Assembly: GCA_009767595.1 (NCBI GenBank)
Contig: VSDK01025410.1
Span: forward strand, 43,622-107,621
Reading direction: 5' to 3'
DNA from: Symbiodinium kawagutii
Taxonomy: Eukaryota; Sar; Dinophyceae; Suessiales; Symbiodiniaceae
DNA: 64,000 bases
Below are positions 22,001-31,932 of the stretch, piece by piece. Position 1 is the first letter of the stretch. Every line of letters starts with the position of its first letter. The notes under the pieces are model-generated. The model ran no database searches. It worked only from the letters and a program-made list of their open reading frames with translations, and was not told the DNA's origin. The translations under genes were made by a program, and so were the position numbers.

Positions 22001-22504
22001 CCATGAAGCAGGTGTGTTCATTGCCACATCTTGACACATGGGCCAACAGACAATCGGTGATGGCATCTGGGTACTCTAGAAGGATCGTGAGTGCAATCTT
22101 CTTGTGTCCTTCAAGCCGTCTGTTGGTGGCACAAGTTTGGTTCCAGGTGCTGATCAGGTTGCCTGGGGCGAAGTTGCTGCGCTTCAGCATGCGCAATTTG
22201 GCGAGCCATGTGACAATGTCGTGAGCTTTTCTGATCGCTCCCCGGGAGCACAATGTTGCATTTTCGAGCGCCACGCTGGCAATGTCAGTGTGAAGGCAAC
22301 CGATCTTGCAGCTGACACTAAGCAAGGACTTCCACAAACTTGGTCTCACGGCCTGGAGATACAAAAATGGGCAAGCATCAAAGCTGTGCCGGACCTGGCA
22401 GCTCCTTTGACATAACAGGCCCAGCCATTTTCTACGTCAGTTCCCTCAATGAAAGTAGGGCATCTGACGTTCCAAAGCTTCAGCGGGTCTCCTGACAGCA
22501 GTGA
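19024..22504 (-). CDS. Multi-exon gene of unknown function in the giant element
   Basis: Proposed exons: 22504-22403, 22352-21524, 21459-20938, 20694-20283 and 20159 onward to a TGA at 19024-19026. Phases match at each of the four joins, three using GC donors and one GT (at 21523). Readable stretches include DPLKLWNVRCPTFIEGTDVE, SPSFNFAELDAVKAILKAHR, ALLKAESLRRHAAIAGVLVN, GRILFPMGEEHFNKSWNFWK, MDLYYVGFAETAMEA, then a domain with VFLVICPGNRVFLANRSATP and GGTVIAGWHKGKWQVQKAGG. There is a likely one-base deletion near 21866 (CAAAAG run) and another break near 19260, where the frame changes to LLELLVHQDCLEHALATSNC. The 41-base gap (19074-19114) interrupts the C-terminus. Nearly 1000 residues in all. 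The first exon has no start codon, so the gene may begin further upstream, possibly joined to the ORF ending at 22774. I do not recognise any domain. Confidence 0.5.
19074..19114. other. Assembly gap (N)
   Basis: Forty-one unknown bases inside the last exon of the multi-exon gene. Confidence 0.99.
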
Positions 22505-22773
22505 CTTGTGGGATCATGGTATGAAAGTTTAAGGTGTGATGTTCGTAAATTAGAAAAAATATCTATTGTTATGGCAGAGAGAGTTTACAAAAAAACATCA
22601 CACCAATTACTATCATCAATTTTTTTCACCTTACAGACTTCGGGCTGACTCCAGGTATGCTTTTACAACATCAAAACCCTTGAGGAAACGTTGATGCATT
22701 TACTATTTCCATTAAAAAATGATAGCTTGAAAAAAAACATGTCAAATGCACTACATCAGAATGATGATTGGGG

Positions 22774-23253
22774 TCACAAATGAGTTGGGGCCAGTCCTTC
22801 GCTGATAAAGTCATGTGCCAAAATGTCATCCATCAGCTCTTCTGCGGTAGCGACATATGGTGCTGGCTTTGTTGATGACTCAGGGGCAAAACTGAAATCA
22901 GCAAGGTGCAAGGCGAAACATTGATCAACATCTGGGGGCAAAGTCTTGAAGTCCTTGTACTCAACATCTGTCCGCGCAGGGAAAGTGCGACGTAAGTCCT
23001 GGTAGAACTTGGTGATTGCATCCTGGTCTGGAAGAGAGGCGTTGAGGTACTGCCAAGGACCTCCATACTTTTGAAGGAGGGCTTTGCAACACTTCAAAAC
23101 TACATCCCGGAAGTTGTCAGGGTTCACGCCGACAGACAAGCTGCACTCACAGAATGCCTCGACATGATGAGCCTCAATGGATTCAGGTTTGGGCTCCATT
23201 GCCATGATAGCAGCCTCTTCTTTCACAGACATCAGCTGGCTGTCAGCACTCAT
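22774..23253 (-). CDS. Small acidic ORF, unknown function
   Basis: 159 residues from ATG 23253 (MSADSQLMSVKEEAAIMAME). A longer reading to 23331 adds a hydrophobic stretch (MMMILVVFWLPAV) that more likely reflects upstream non-coding DNA. Middle part: NPDNFRDVVLKCCKALLQKY and LPDQDAITKFYQDLRRTFPA. The C-terminus is rich in Asp and Glu. A GTGACC just before the stop could be a donor joining it to the multi-exon gene ~270 bp downstream, but no phase-compatible join was found. Confidence 0.5.
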   Translation of the reverse strand: MSADSQLMSVKEEAAIMAMEPKPESIEAHHVEAFCECSLSVGVNPDNFRDVVLKCCKALLQKYGGPWQYLNASLPDQDAITKFYQDLRRTFPARTDVEYKDFKTLPPDVDQCFALHLADFSFAPESSTKPAPYVATAEELMDDILAHDFISEGLAPTHL

Positions 23254-23639
23254 GGTCGTGTCCAGACCGTGAGAAAAAACAGGCGAAGTCGAAACTGCTG
23301 GAAGCCAGAAAACTACTAGGATCATCATCATGACTCACTGTGCTGTCGTTCATGCCATTGAAATTTCATTGTTGACTACATGAATCAAGCAGTGCCTGGT
23401 TGCAAGCCAATGTGCATGATGGAATTCCAGAAAAACAAAATCATGGAACAAAAATTTGGAAGCAAGCAATGTCACAATCTGTGGCAGACTGGGCCTGGGT
23501 CTCTGGAGTCAAAGCGTCGCCAAAACCAATTGAAACTTCACTTCCAAATCGTGGAATTGAGCTATCGAAAAAAATTTAAGGCATTCAAAGGAAGGCATGC
23601 CTACCTAGACTGTGGACCAAACTGGGCCCTGGAGGAAGG

Positions 23640-23790
23640 TAGTGATTGAGTGAGCTGGAGAAAGGCATTGCTGGAGGAATGCGTTGCTGCAGGGAAGAGA
23701 AGTGCTGGAGTGAACTGAAAAAAAAAGGTGGAGTGAGTTGGAAAAGAGGCAGTGCTGGAGAAGGCAGTGCTGGAGAAGGCAATGCTGGAG
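23640..23790. repeat. Imperfect GTGCTGGAG-type repeats
   Basis: AGTGCTGGAGAAGGCAGTGC and similar pieces recur six or seven times. Adjacent 23876-23905 holds three copies of AACTGCAGTCC. Confidence 0.7.
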
Positions 23791-24044
23791 AGGGCAGATG
23801 AAGGGAAGCAGTACTGAAATGAATTGGACTACCGCTTAAGGAAAGTAGTGCTGAAAAAAAAGGGAGTCAACTGCAGTCCAACTGCAGTCCAACTGCAGTC
23901 ACACTGCCACCACTGTTGCTTGTAATAGAAAATTGAAATTCATGATTTAAATTAAATAGGTAATCATAGGTAATCAACAATTAAAAAAATCATCTCTGGA
24001 AAACCTCCAAAGTTACAGTTGGAACTGTGCAACGCCTTAACTGT

Positions 24045-24385
24045 AAAAAAAAATGCGGCACAGTTGGCCAACTATGCTGCAAAATTGATGTTTTCGGGTT
24101 CCTCTGCGGCAGATCTGCTGCATCTATCCCTGGTTTGCTGTAGGCCTCCTTTTGCGGCACAGTTGGCCAACTATGCTGCAAATCCCTAGGCGAAGCCTTG
24201 ATCTGCTGCAAAATTGCTCCAAAACGAAGGCTTTGTTTTGAGTAGATTTTGCGGCAAAACGTTGGTTTCCCAGGGAAATTGCGGCACAGTTGGCCAACTG
24301 TGCTGCATCTCACCCTGCGTTTTTGTGTGCCCCCTGTTGCGGCGAAACCAGGATATGCTGCAAAATTTGATGGTGTCAGGACATG
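24045..24385. repeat. Clustered palindromes GCGGCACAGTTGGCCAACT
   Basis: Three near-identical copies of GCGGCACAGTTGGCCAACTA (or TG) followed by TGCTGC (about 24054, 24153, 24281) and several half units (TTGCGGCAAAACG, GCTGCAAAATT). AGTTGGCCAACT is a perfect 12-bp palindrome and the flanks GCGGCA/TGCTGC extend it. It lies between two genes of the element; it could be a protein-binding or replication site. Confidence 0.75.
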
Positions 24386-24454
24386 TGAAACACTGTTCAA
24401 AATGCGGTGAAAATGAATCAGATCTGTTCCTCCTTTTTTTTCCTCACAGAAAAT

Positions 24455-25384
24455 TTAGTGAGCTGCTCTGGCTGCAGCATGATGCTGAGACAATGCTTCC
24501 AGCAAAGCATCGCAAAGCTCTACAGGATACTGCTCGCAATATTTAGAAAGTTTGTAAGGTCCTTCGGATCCTTGAATAACTTTGTGTGGACCTTCACATT
24601 GACAGTAAACTTTGTCAAAACGATCTGCTACTGTCTTCGAATTGGTGAGCAGTCGGGTACTCTTCCTGATAGGGAGTCCAGACACGGGTGCTTGCAAACC
24701 AAATCTACATTGATGAAATGTTACCAAATAGATCCCGGGCAGTTGAAGTAATGCTTGCATCTCTGGCAATCGCCAACTGCTTGCGCCAGTTGGGTGCTCC
24801 AAAATAAAAACTGAACCAATTGACATCAAAAACACTGCTACCTCCATGGCAAACTTGAAGAGGGTCATTGCCTCACGCCATCTGTGCTTAACTACATTTG
24901 GGTCCATTCTGGCCCAATTGGTGTTCATCAGTTGGGAGAACATTGTGCATGGTGGTGACAGCATGCCGCTCCTGGGACGTTTCCTTCGAAGGTGATCCAT
25001 GACTTCCTTTTGCTTCTCTGGTAAGCGTAAATCAAAACCAGTCAAAATGTCCACAGACAAACTGGCAGACATTGCCAAGCCTAACAGCAGAATTCTTGGA
25101 ATCAATCTGGGTCGGCTGAAAATCTCAATGAAATCCTCTTGTTCTTCCACTTCCATGTCCATGGTTACACAGTCCAAAGCGAAGTCAGCAGATTCATTCA
25201 GTCCAAACAAAGTATCATCTGCATCGATAATGGAAGGAATGGACTCTGCATCTTCAGAGTCTGAAGGAATGGTAATGAGCTCTGGATGATCATCAAAGTT
25301 CTCGTCAAAAAAATCTCTGTCAGGATCATGGCTCACAGATGGCGGTGATGGTGGATCGGAACTTGAATCAGGTATATCAATCAT
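24455..25384 (-). CDS. PPC/EHP-motif protein, distantly methyltransferase-like
   Basis: A complete 309-residue ORF. Residues 1-90 are acidic and Ser/Pro-rich. From ~95 a compact domain follows: DILTGFDLRLP (112-122), SPPCTMFSQL (143-152), FILEHPTGASSW (193-204), HQCRFGL (224-230), PIRKSTRLLTN (238-248) and a C-terminal CQCEGPH. The PPC followed at ~50 residues by EHP recalls the PPC and ENV motifs of cytosine-C5 methyltransferases, and proteins of this type recur in dinoflagellate mobile elements as I remember them. The key motif I glycine loop is not obvious, so catalytic activity is not claimed. It sits directly downstream of the transposase-like gene, same strand. Confidence 0.6.
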   Translation of the reverse strand: MIDIPDSSSDPPSPPSVSHDPDRDFFDENFDDHPELITIPSDSEDAESIPSIIDADDTLFGLNESADFALDCVTMDMEVEEQEDFIEIFSRPRLIPRILLLGLAMSASLSVDILTGFDLRLPEKQKEVMDHLRRKRPRSGMLSPPCTMFSQLMNTNWARMDPNVVKHRWREAMTLFKFAMEVAVFLMSIGSVFILEHPTGASSWRLPEMQALLQLPGIYLVTFHQCRFGLQAPVSGLPIRKSTRLLTNSKTVADRFDKVYCQCEGPHKVIQGSEGPYKLSKYCEQYPVELCDALLEALSQHHAAARAAH

Positions 25385-25600
25385 TGCAACTATCTACAGG
25401 CCAACTGTGAACCAAAAAAGGACAAGAACATGGCTCAGTGACAACCAAAGGACAAAAAATGACTCACTAAGGCAACGCTTCTCGTCAGTTTGAACTATAC
25501 ACAAGTCATGTGTGAAAATGTATCAATGCAAATGCTAGTCTGACCGGAACAAACTTTTTCGAAGCCTCTTGCCATTGACAGTGTCAGTCAGTCTTCAGAA

Positions 25601-28303
25601 TCAGCGCCATTCCATGGTCTCTGGGTTGTAGGTCATGCCTGCCTTTGTGCGGCACTGGCGGCAACCCCAGCCATCCTTATTTCTACACTTGGAACATCCC
25701 AATTTCACTCCTGGCGGCTTATGCACTGCTTTGGCTTTTGCGTAGGCTTTGCCTTTCGCTTTTGGAGCAGCAGAGCAGCCTTGGCGCCCGCTTTTGGACC
25801 TGCCTTAGCCTTCCCCTTTGGCCGAGGCTCGTGGGCACTGGCAGCTGGCCTCTTCAAGGCCGGCCGTGCTGGCTCAGCAACTTCTGGTTCTGATGGTGGA
25901 GCTGGAACACTCTCTGTCGCTGATGGTGGGCTTGGTGGCGGGCTCAGTTCCTGATCCAGCTCTGGAGGATGGTCCTCAGCTGGTGCTGGAGCAGTGTCTC
26001 CAGCTGGAGGGCTGTTCTCAGCTGGTGCTGGCGCTGCCCATCGCTGGTGCTGGGGGATGGTCTGTGCTGCCCATCGCTGGCCAAGCTTCTTCTGCTTGAG
26101 CTGGTGGTTCAGCTCGGCTCTTGGCAGCTGTGGGCTTTGGAGCAGCAGCTTTCACAACGACTGTCGCAGGAGCACGGTGAACAAATGCAACATCACCATC
26201 TTGGATTGCATCTGGAGCTTTCGCAACAATTTGCTCGTGCCATTGAGCTGGTGGAGAAAGCTGCTGAAGAGTGATCTTGTCCAGCCATTCGTCACTGCAA
26301 ACATCCTGCAAAAACTTGCCTGCCTTTGTCATGGACCAGGGGCGGGCTACGACTTTTGCCATGGTTTTCAAGTATTCTTGCTTCAATTTTGCTGGAACCT
26401 CATGCTTGACAGCAGGACCCAGGTTGTCCAACTCCATGCCCATGTTCTCAATGGATTTGGCTGAAGCAAAGACAACCGGCGACTGAGAGAAGTTCTCACT
26501 GCCAATGTACAGCTTGCATTCCATGATGACATCGCCATCTGATGGTGTTGTCAACCAAGCTGGTGACTCGATCATCTGGAGCCTGTCTTGAGGAAAGTCC
26601 TTGCGCTTGCAAAATTCAAAGTAGTGGCATGCCTGCAAGTTGCTTTGGGTCATCTTCTGTGTTTGGACATGGCCTGAAATCTGGGTGCCTAGCTCTTCAG
26701 TCAGCTTTTTCCAATCGAACGATCCATGGACGACTTCCACGCTCAAATCCCTGCTCTTGCGGGGAAGAACTCCATCCCTGATCGCCTTGGCAAAGTCTTG
26801 GGGGCACTGCAACACGCTCGACCTTGAGAGGGCTCCCCTGACTTCAGAGAACCTTTGGTCAATCTGATTGTGTGAGTGTCCTGTGCGAAACATTGACAGG
26901 ACAGTGCGGCGGATGCCATCCACTTCAACATATACTGGTTCTTTTGATCGGGTGGTGCGTTGTCGCTGTGCAGCCGGAACTCTTCCGGCATGCTTTGTCC
27001 TTTGTCTGCCAAGATCCTTTTCACTTTCTCCATGGAGTGGTGCACCAGGGAAATCACCAAATTGGAATCCTTTAGTGTAGAGTCAGGGATCAAAAAGTAG
27101 TCCTCCAACACACCTTCTGTCAGAATGCCATAGAACTTGAGATCTGGACGGAACATGGTTGAAAACTCCTTGCTCTGAACTAAGTTCCGTGGACACTTGT
27201 ACTTTGCGGTGTCCATGGCATCGCAGGTCATAGAGAGAACCCGGGTGGCTGTCACATTGCTCGCCAGCACGCTCTGAGCTGCATGGCGGTTGATCCTGGC
27301 ATCTGCTGCCCGATCATCAATGACTTGTTTCAGATGCTCATGGTACGCAGTCAATACCCTCTTCACATCATGGGAGCTGGATGCAAGACGCCTCCAAGCC
27401 TTCAGCTTCTCGCACTCATTGCATGAGGCATGCTGCCCTTCTGATCTGAAGTGAAGGACATCCTTCCATTTTTGTTGGTGATGCACCCTGAGAAAGGTGT
27501 GGTACGATGGCACTTTCGGCAAGTTTGGGATGAAGTTGATGGCCGTTTCCATGACCTCTTTCAACGTAGTCTGTGGTGGCAAGTACTTGACCTCTGTGCA
27601 CTTCTGGGCGTGTGCCAGACTTGAAGTGTCCAGCAAATCTCGCAAAGATGGCACGATCGCATCTTTGGTGTCCTTGAAGTTGGACTCTGCAAAGGACTCT
27701 GCCATGTATTGATGAACCTGACTGAGATGCTTAGATGACTATATATCTAGTCCTATAGGCTTACCCTTTGGGAAATTTGCTATCATGAAAATTTCATTCT
27801 CAAATCAAAATGTTTTGCAATCAAGAAACCCAGTTCAAGATCATTCCAGCACTCATGTGCTCATCTGATTCTACCTTCACAGCGGTGGCACGTCCATCGG
27901 AAGGTGGATTGGCATGCCCTTCAGCAAGATGATCCCTGAGTGTAGCGACTGTCTTCCTAGAGCAAGCCAAAACACTGGCAACAGCCTGTGAGCAGAGTGA
28001 GATGCCCCAAGCCTTGAAAGCATATCGACCTCTTTGAACTTCGGATTGATGGTTCGAAAACGATTTCAAAACTTCATACCTGATCTCCTTTTGCTTGTCA
28101 AAAGTAGCACCTGAAATTGCCATTTGGATCTCTGCCACTTTTGCCTTCAAGTTCTCGCTCTCTTCGAGAGCCATTCGGCAACCCTGATTGCAACATGGTT
28201 TCACCTGAGCATCTGCTCCTTGAAATGCCAGAAGTTCACATTCTGTCTCTGAAGGCACTTCATCAATCATGCCATCTTCTGGAAGAGGGCTGGGATCGTC
28301 CAT
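25601..28303 (-). CDS. Transposase-like protein (DUF7869-like), two exons, three frameshifts
   Basis: Exon 1: 28303-27851, ATG start (MDDPSPLPEDGMIDEVPSET), with KPCCNQGC and a helical N-terminal domain ending in an EGHANPPSDGR linker. Exon 2 starts 27717; a GC donor and CATCTCAGTCAG acceptor join in phase 0. Exon 2 shows ASCNECEKLK, then an RNase H-like series: MTCDAMDTAKYKCPR (~315), FRLHSDNAPPDQKNQY (~400) and GHSHNQIDQRFSEVRG. The three Asp positions fit a DDD/DDE-type transposase core, and the layout recalls proteins with DUF7869. The tail is Pro/Ala-rich and ends in a Cys cluster (LGCSKCRNKDGWGCRQCR) with TGA at 25601-25603. Frame breaks lie near 26920 (between the second and third Asp, with about ten residues missing), ~26030 and ~25775. 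They are either real decay or consensus indels. If real, this copy is inactive. Confidence 0.6.
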
Positions 28304-28497
28304 GGCAAAATGCCAAACGACACAACTACCGCTAACTAAGAAATCACCAATGGTGAGTGAGGCTAGAACCTGCAAAGCACATGCAGGTGGTGCTGGTGAC
28401 AAAGGTGTCATCGATGAAATCTCGATGGAATGAATCAAGCAAAAAGCAGAAAGAAAAAAATGATTGAAACTGGTCATCAAACATGTATTGTTAATAA

Positions 28498-28600
28498 CCA
28501 AGGACCAACCTGTGGCGCCCTCCCACTGACCCCTGCCACAGGGGTCCTTGAGCCAAGGACCTCATTACCCTCCCTCTTACCCACTGGGTCCTTGGCATTG
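28498..28600. repeat. CCAAGGACC palindrome unit between two genes
   Basis: AACCAAGGACCAACCTGTGG, a CCCTCCCACTGACCCCTGCC core and GGGTCCTTGAGCCAAGGACC repeat the unit seen at 17.6-18.0 kb. It sits upstream of the transposase-like gene. Confidence 0.75.
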
Positions 28601-28614
28601 GTGTAACGCTTGAC

Positions 28615-28760
28615 TGTTGAATCCGGTGACTCAGGACCATTGGCATGTCCAACCGTTGAAGCTGGCGATGTAGGATCATTGACATGTCCAACTTTTGCAA
28701 CTGTCAATGCAGGACCATTGAATTGACACGTCTAACCGTTGCAATTTGACATGTCTCAAC
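28615..28760. repeat. ~40-50-bp imperfect tandem repeat
   Basis: Three units each containing GGACCATTG, (G)ACATGTCCAAC and CGTTG; the units share TTGAAGCTGGCGATGTAGGA-like spacing. Confidence 0.6.
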
Positions 28761-28954
28761 TTAAGCAGTGGCTGGCTGACGGCTCAAAGCTTTTTTTGTA
28801 GCCAGAATGCATGACTCGCTTTGAAACTTCCATCTTGTTGCAACATTGTACTTGCAACAGCTCATCCTATGGTAGTACTTTGTGTACTTGAAATCATCCA
28901 ACCTATGGTGCTATATATGAATCGTGCGAATGCGCTTCGCACACTTGAAACAGT

Positions 28955-30288
28955 TCACTCGGGCTCTTCAGGCTCTGCAGGATCATCCACCTCCATCGCT
29001 TCAGCTGGTGGCGCTGCTGGTCCGGCTGCTGCTGGTCCTGGCGCTGCAGGTCCTGCAGCTGGTGGTGCTGCAGCTGGTGGTGCTGCAGCTGGTGCTCCAG
29101 CTGGTGGTGCAGCTGGTGGTGCTGCTGGTCCGGCTGGTGGCCCTGCTGCTGGCGGCGGTTCGTCAATGACCACCATAGCACGCGCCTCCCTGACAACCCG
29201 GACCCCATAGGCCGCCAGCTGTGCGTTGTCCAGGGGAAAGCCTCAGGATGATGACAGGGAAATACATGTTGATTGAAAATTCAAATGAGCATGAATTAAA
29301 AATTGGGGACGCAAGACAAAAAAATACACAAATCAAATGGCGAGGAACGGCAGAGTGGGCACTGTGGAGATGATTGCAACGCCCTCTGAGCACACTCCAA
29401 GTGGAATGGACCATGGATACAAGGCATAAAGAAGCAATCGTCCTGTGTTACCGGCATCAAACAAATGATGCAAGTTGCCTGACGGCCTGCTGCAGCCGCT
29501 GCAGGACGCCTTGGCATTCGGCGCACTGGCGCTGGTGGCTCAGGCTCCACAGTTGACGGCGCCTCAGCCTCAGCCTGGGGTGGTTCACGCTGGGGCACAT
29601 CAGCTGCTGTCTCACCCCTTACTCTGATGCTCTTTGATTTGCCTGGCCACTCGGCGTCGCTCTGTTCGGGCTGTCGGTTCTTCGAACCACTCCCAGTGAC
29701 CGCCATCATTGGCAGCTTCAGCAGCTTCAGTGGTGCAGTGGCACTGGCTGGTCCAGTGGCACTGGCTGCACCTTGCTGCTGCCCAACTGCCGCCCTTGCC
29801 AGGCCTCCCAGAATGTCTCTGATGGCAGTCACCATCTCCATCGCCTCTCTTGCGTTCTCCTGCTCATCCCTGATGCGCTTCTACGCTTTCTTCTGGGCGC
29901 CTGTGCGGCTATCACGTCCAGTTGGACGTGGCTGCTCTTGGCCCTGGCCCCATCCACCAGAACCACTGGCCCGACTGCCACGACTGCCATAGTTCTCATT
30001 GCCATAGTTGTAGCTGCCACTGCCATAGTTCCCACTTCCAGTGCCATAGTTGCCAGCGCCATCATAGTTCCATTGGCTCTGGCCTGACTGGCCACTGCCA
30101 CTGCCATAGCCACCATACTGGTCTTGGCCATGCCACTGCTGGCCATGCCACTGGCCATGTTGTTGGCCTTGCCACTGGCCATGCTGTTGGCCCTGGTTCT
30201 GCTGGTCAGATTGCTGGGCCTGCCATTGGCCTGGCTGCTGGCCACTGCCCTGACTGCCACGATTGCCACTCACCCATCGCCAGCCCAT
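28955..30288 (-). CDS. Low-complexity Gln/Gly protein with RING-H2 finger; in-frame stop
   Basis: Proposed start ATG 30288 (MGWRWVSGNRGSQGSGQQ). Exon 1 (30288-29328) has a prion-like region rich in Gln, Gly, Trp and Tyr (GQQHGQWQGQQHGQWHGQQ, NYGSGSYNYGNENYGS). A TAG at 29881-29883 interrupts it in frame, and the same frame continues coherently (KRIRDEQENAREAMEMVTAI). A RING-H2 finger follows: CIICLMP, then PCIHGPFHLEC and CPLC, spacing C-x2-C-x13-C-x-H-x3-H-x2-C-x10-C-x2-C. Exon 2 (29241-28955) joins in phase across an 86-bp intron with GT donor and CATCCTGAG acceptor. It reads LDNAQLAAYGVRVVREARAM, a Pro/Ala-rich run and an acidic tail (EAMEVDDPAEPEEPE). RING-H2 proteins usually act as ubiquitin ligases. 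The stop makes this copy a likely pseudogene unless read through. Confidence 0.65.
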
Positions 30289-30747
30289 GATGCTGATTGT
30301 GAGTGATGAACGAAATTTCGAGCTTTGAGCCTGAATGCTGCCTGTGCGATGATTCTCATCGATGATCATGGCAGCAACTGTGATCATTCAACTCTGTGAT
30401 CATCGCTGGCTTCATCCGAGTTGGCAACAAAAAATCGAACTGTGATGGCTGAATTTGACAGCTGGCAGCATGCACATGACAAACTGGCCATGCCCACCCA
30501 CACTTTCAATGAAAACTCTCAGGAAAGAGGTGGCTTGCTTGCTAGCGAGGCTACCTACAATGTGAAAGTTCAGCAGCTTTAGCCATAGCAATGGAATGAT
30601 CCAAAACGTCATCAAAAAAAGATGAAATTGTGCGACAACACGTCTCTTCAAAACACTCCTGCTGACGGGCGTTTGTGCATCTTCTTTTTCCCCGACAAAG
30701 CTTTGTGTTACTGGCAAGGATTTTATGCACAAATTAATGCCGCTGCT

Positions 30748-31134
30748 TCAACTACGACTTCCGAGGGCAAAAGCCATCTCGTCATTGTCTACATAGTTTT
30801 CTTCCTCCTGTTCCAGCCAGCGCTTCCCTTTTCTCTTGACGAGAAAATTGTGTAGCTGAATAGCAAGACCGCAATCTTGCCACTGATATTTCTGCAAGGT
30901 TTTGAGGGACTTGAAAAGCTTCTTTGGGTTGCCCGTGAGCAACAACCGTTTCTGAACTGCGAACCATGCATCTCGAGGATCAGCTTTCTTCGGTGGCGGC
31001 TTCGGTTTGAGAAATTGGGACGACAATGGCATGGCTTTGCGGACAGGATTTCTGAAGCTATCAAAAGCTGCAGCGGCGGATTGAAGTCCAGGCACTTCAG
31101 CCATGATATTTGAAGCTGAACATTCACTGGCCAT
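30748..31134 (-). CDS. First ORF from the right end of the element, unknown function
   Basis: 129 residues from ATG 31134 (MASECSASNIMAEVPGLQSA); an in-frame ATG at 31149 is an alternative. Contains KPKPPPKKADPRDAWFAVQK, a basic helical stretch (GNPKKLFKSLKTLQKYQWQD), NFLVKRKGKRWLEQEEENYV and a short acidic end. Stop at 30748-30750. No family recognised; the basic character would suit a nucleic-acid-binding protein, but that is a guess. Confidence 0.5.
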   Translation of the reverse strand: MASECSASNIMAEVPGLQSAAAAFDSFRNPVRKAMPLSSQFLKPKPPPKKADPRDAWFAVQKRLLLTGNPKKLFKSLKTLQKYQWQDCGLAIQLHNFLVKRKGKRWLEQEEENYVDNDEMAFALGSRS

Positions 31135-31225
31135 CAGCCATGCCTTCATAGGGATTGTGCCCAATGAAAAAAATGAGGACTGGCTGTTCAAAATGCATTG
31201 AGCTGGGTCCTGTGAACAAATCATA

Positions 31226-31392
31226 CCAAGGATCTTGCCAAGGACCATACCAAGGACCTAACACCCATTTTGGAGGGTCCTTGGTTGCACAAGTCCTTGG
31301 CTGCAATTGTTTAAGATCTTCCACAAGACCCTGTTGCCAAGGACCAGCCAAGGACTCTTCAATGGAGTCCTTGGCCTTTGGTCCTTGGCGGT
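31226..31392. repeat. Subterminal CCAAGGACC cluster, right
   Basis: At least eight CCAAGGA/TCCTTGG motifs in 170 bp, in both orientations, e.g. GCCAAGGACCATACCAAGGA and GAGTCCTTGGCCTTTGGTCC. It lies ~600-770 bp inside the right end. Confidence 0.8.
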
Positions 31393-31932
31393 TCTTTGAC
31401 TTAAAAAACATGTTCTCATCAAAAAAAGTTCCCCTCTTCCCAACCCAATGTGTTGCTGCTGCTTGCTGTGCTTGAACTATCTGCGCATGGACATAATAAG
31501 GTCAAAAATATTCATTGACTATGAAAACATACATGCACATGGAATGTAATGTTACATATATGAATGACAAATCTTTACATAAGGCTTCACATCAATCAAA
31601 CGATCAAACATGTTTCTAGACGAACCAGCATAGATATACACTGATTATTTTTTTCCTCTTATTTGTGTGGTGTACAACTCTTTCACCCTAGACTCCTACA
31701 ACAGAGCTGTATGGGTTGTAATGAACCATGACCAGTCCATGACTGAGTCTTATCGACTAATCCTGCATGCAAGCTGGTCCAACAGCAATGCAATCTGCAT
31801 TGCTCCACTGGTGTAACTGACTCACACAGGGGTGGGCGGGCAAGTTCCAAATAAACTTCCAAGCAGCAACATTGGGCCACTGATCTTACTTCACTCATTT
31901 CAACTAGGGTGGGTGGGTCAAATGAGACTCTA

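Noticed and set aside
25645-26464. + strand frames opposite the transposase-like gene tail
   Set aside because: Low-complexity shadows; the - strand has the Cys cluster and an acceptable stop.
28821-29210. + strand Gly/Ala-rich frame
   Set aside because: It mirrors the Pro/Ala-rich second exon of the RING-H2 gene, which has splice and phase support on -.
30412-30732. - strand frame of 106 codons between two element genes
   Set aside because: No coherent composition or splice link; probably intergenic.
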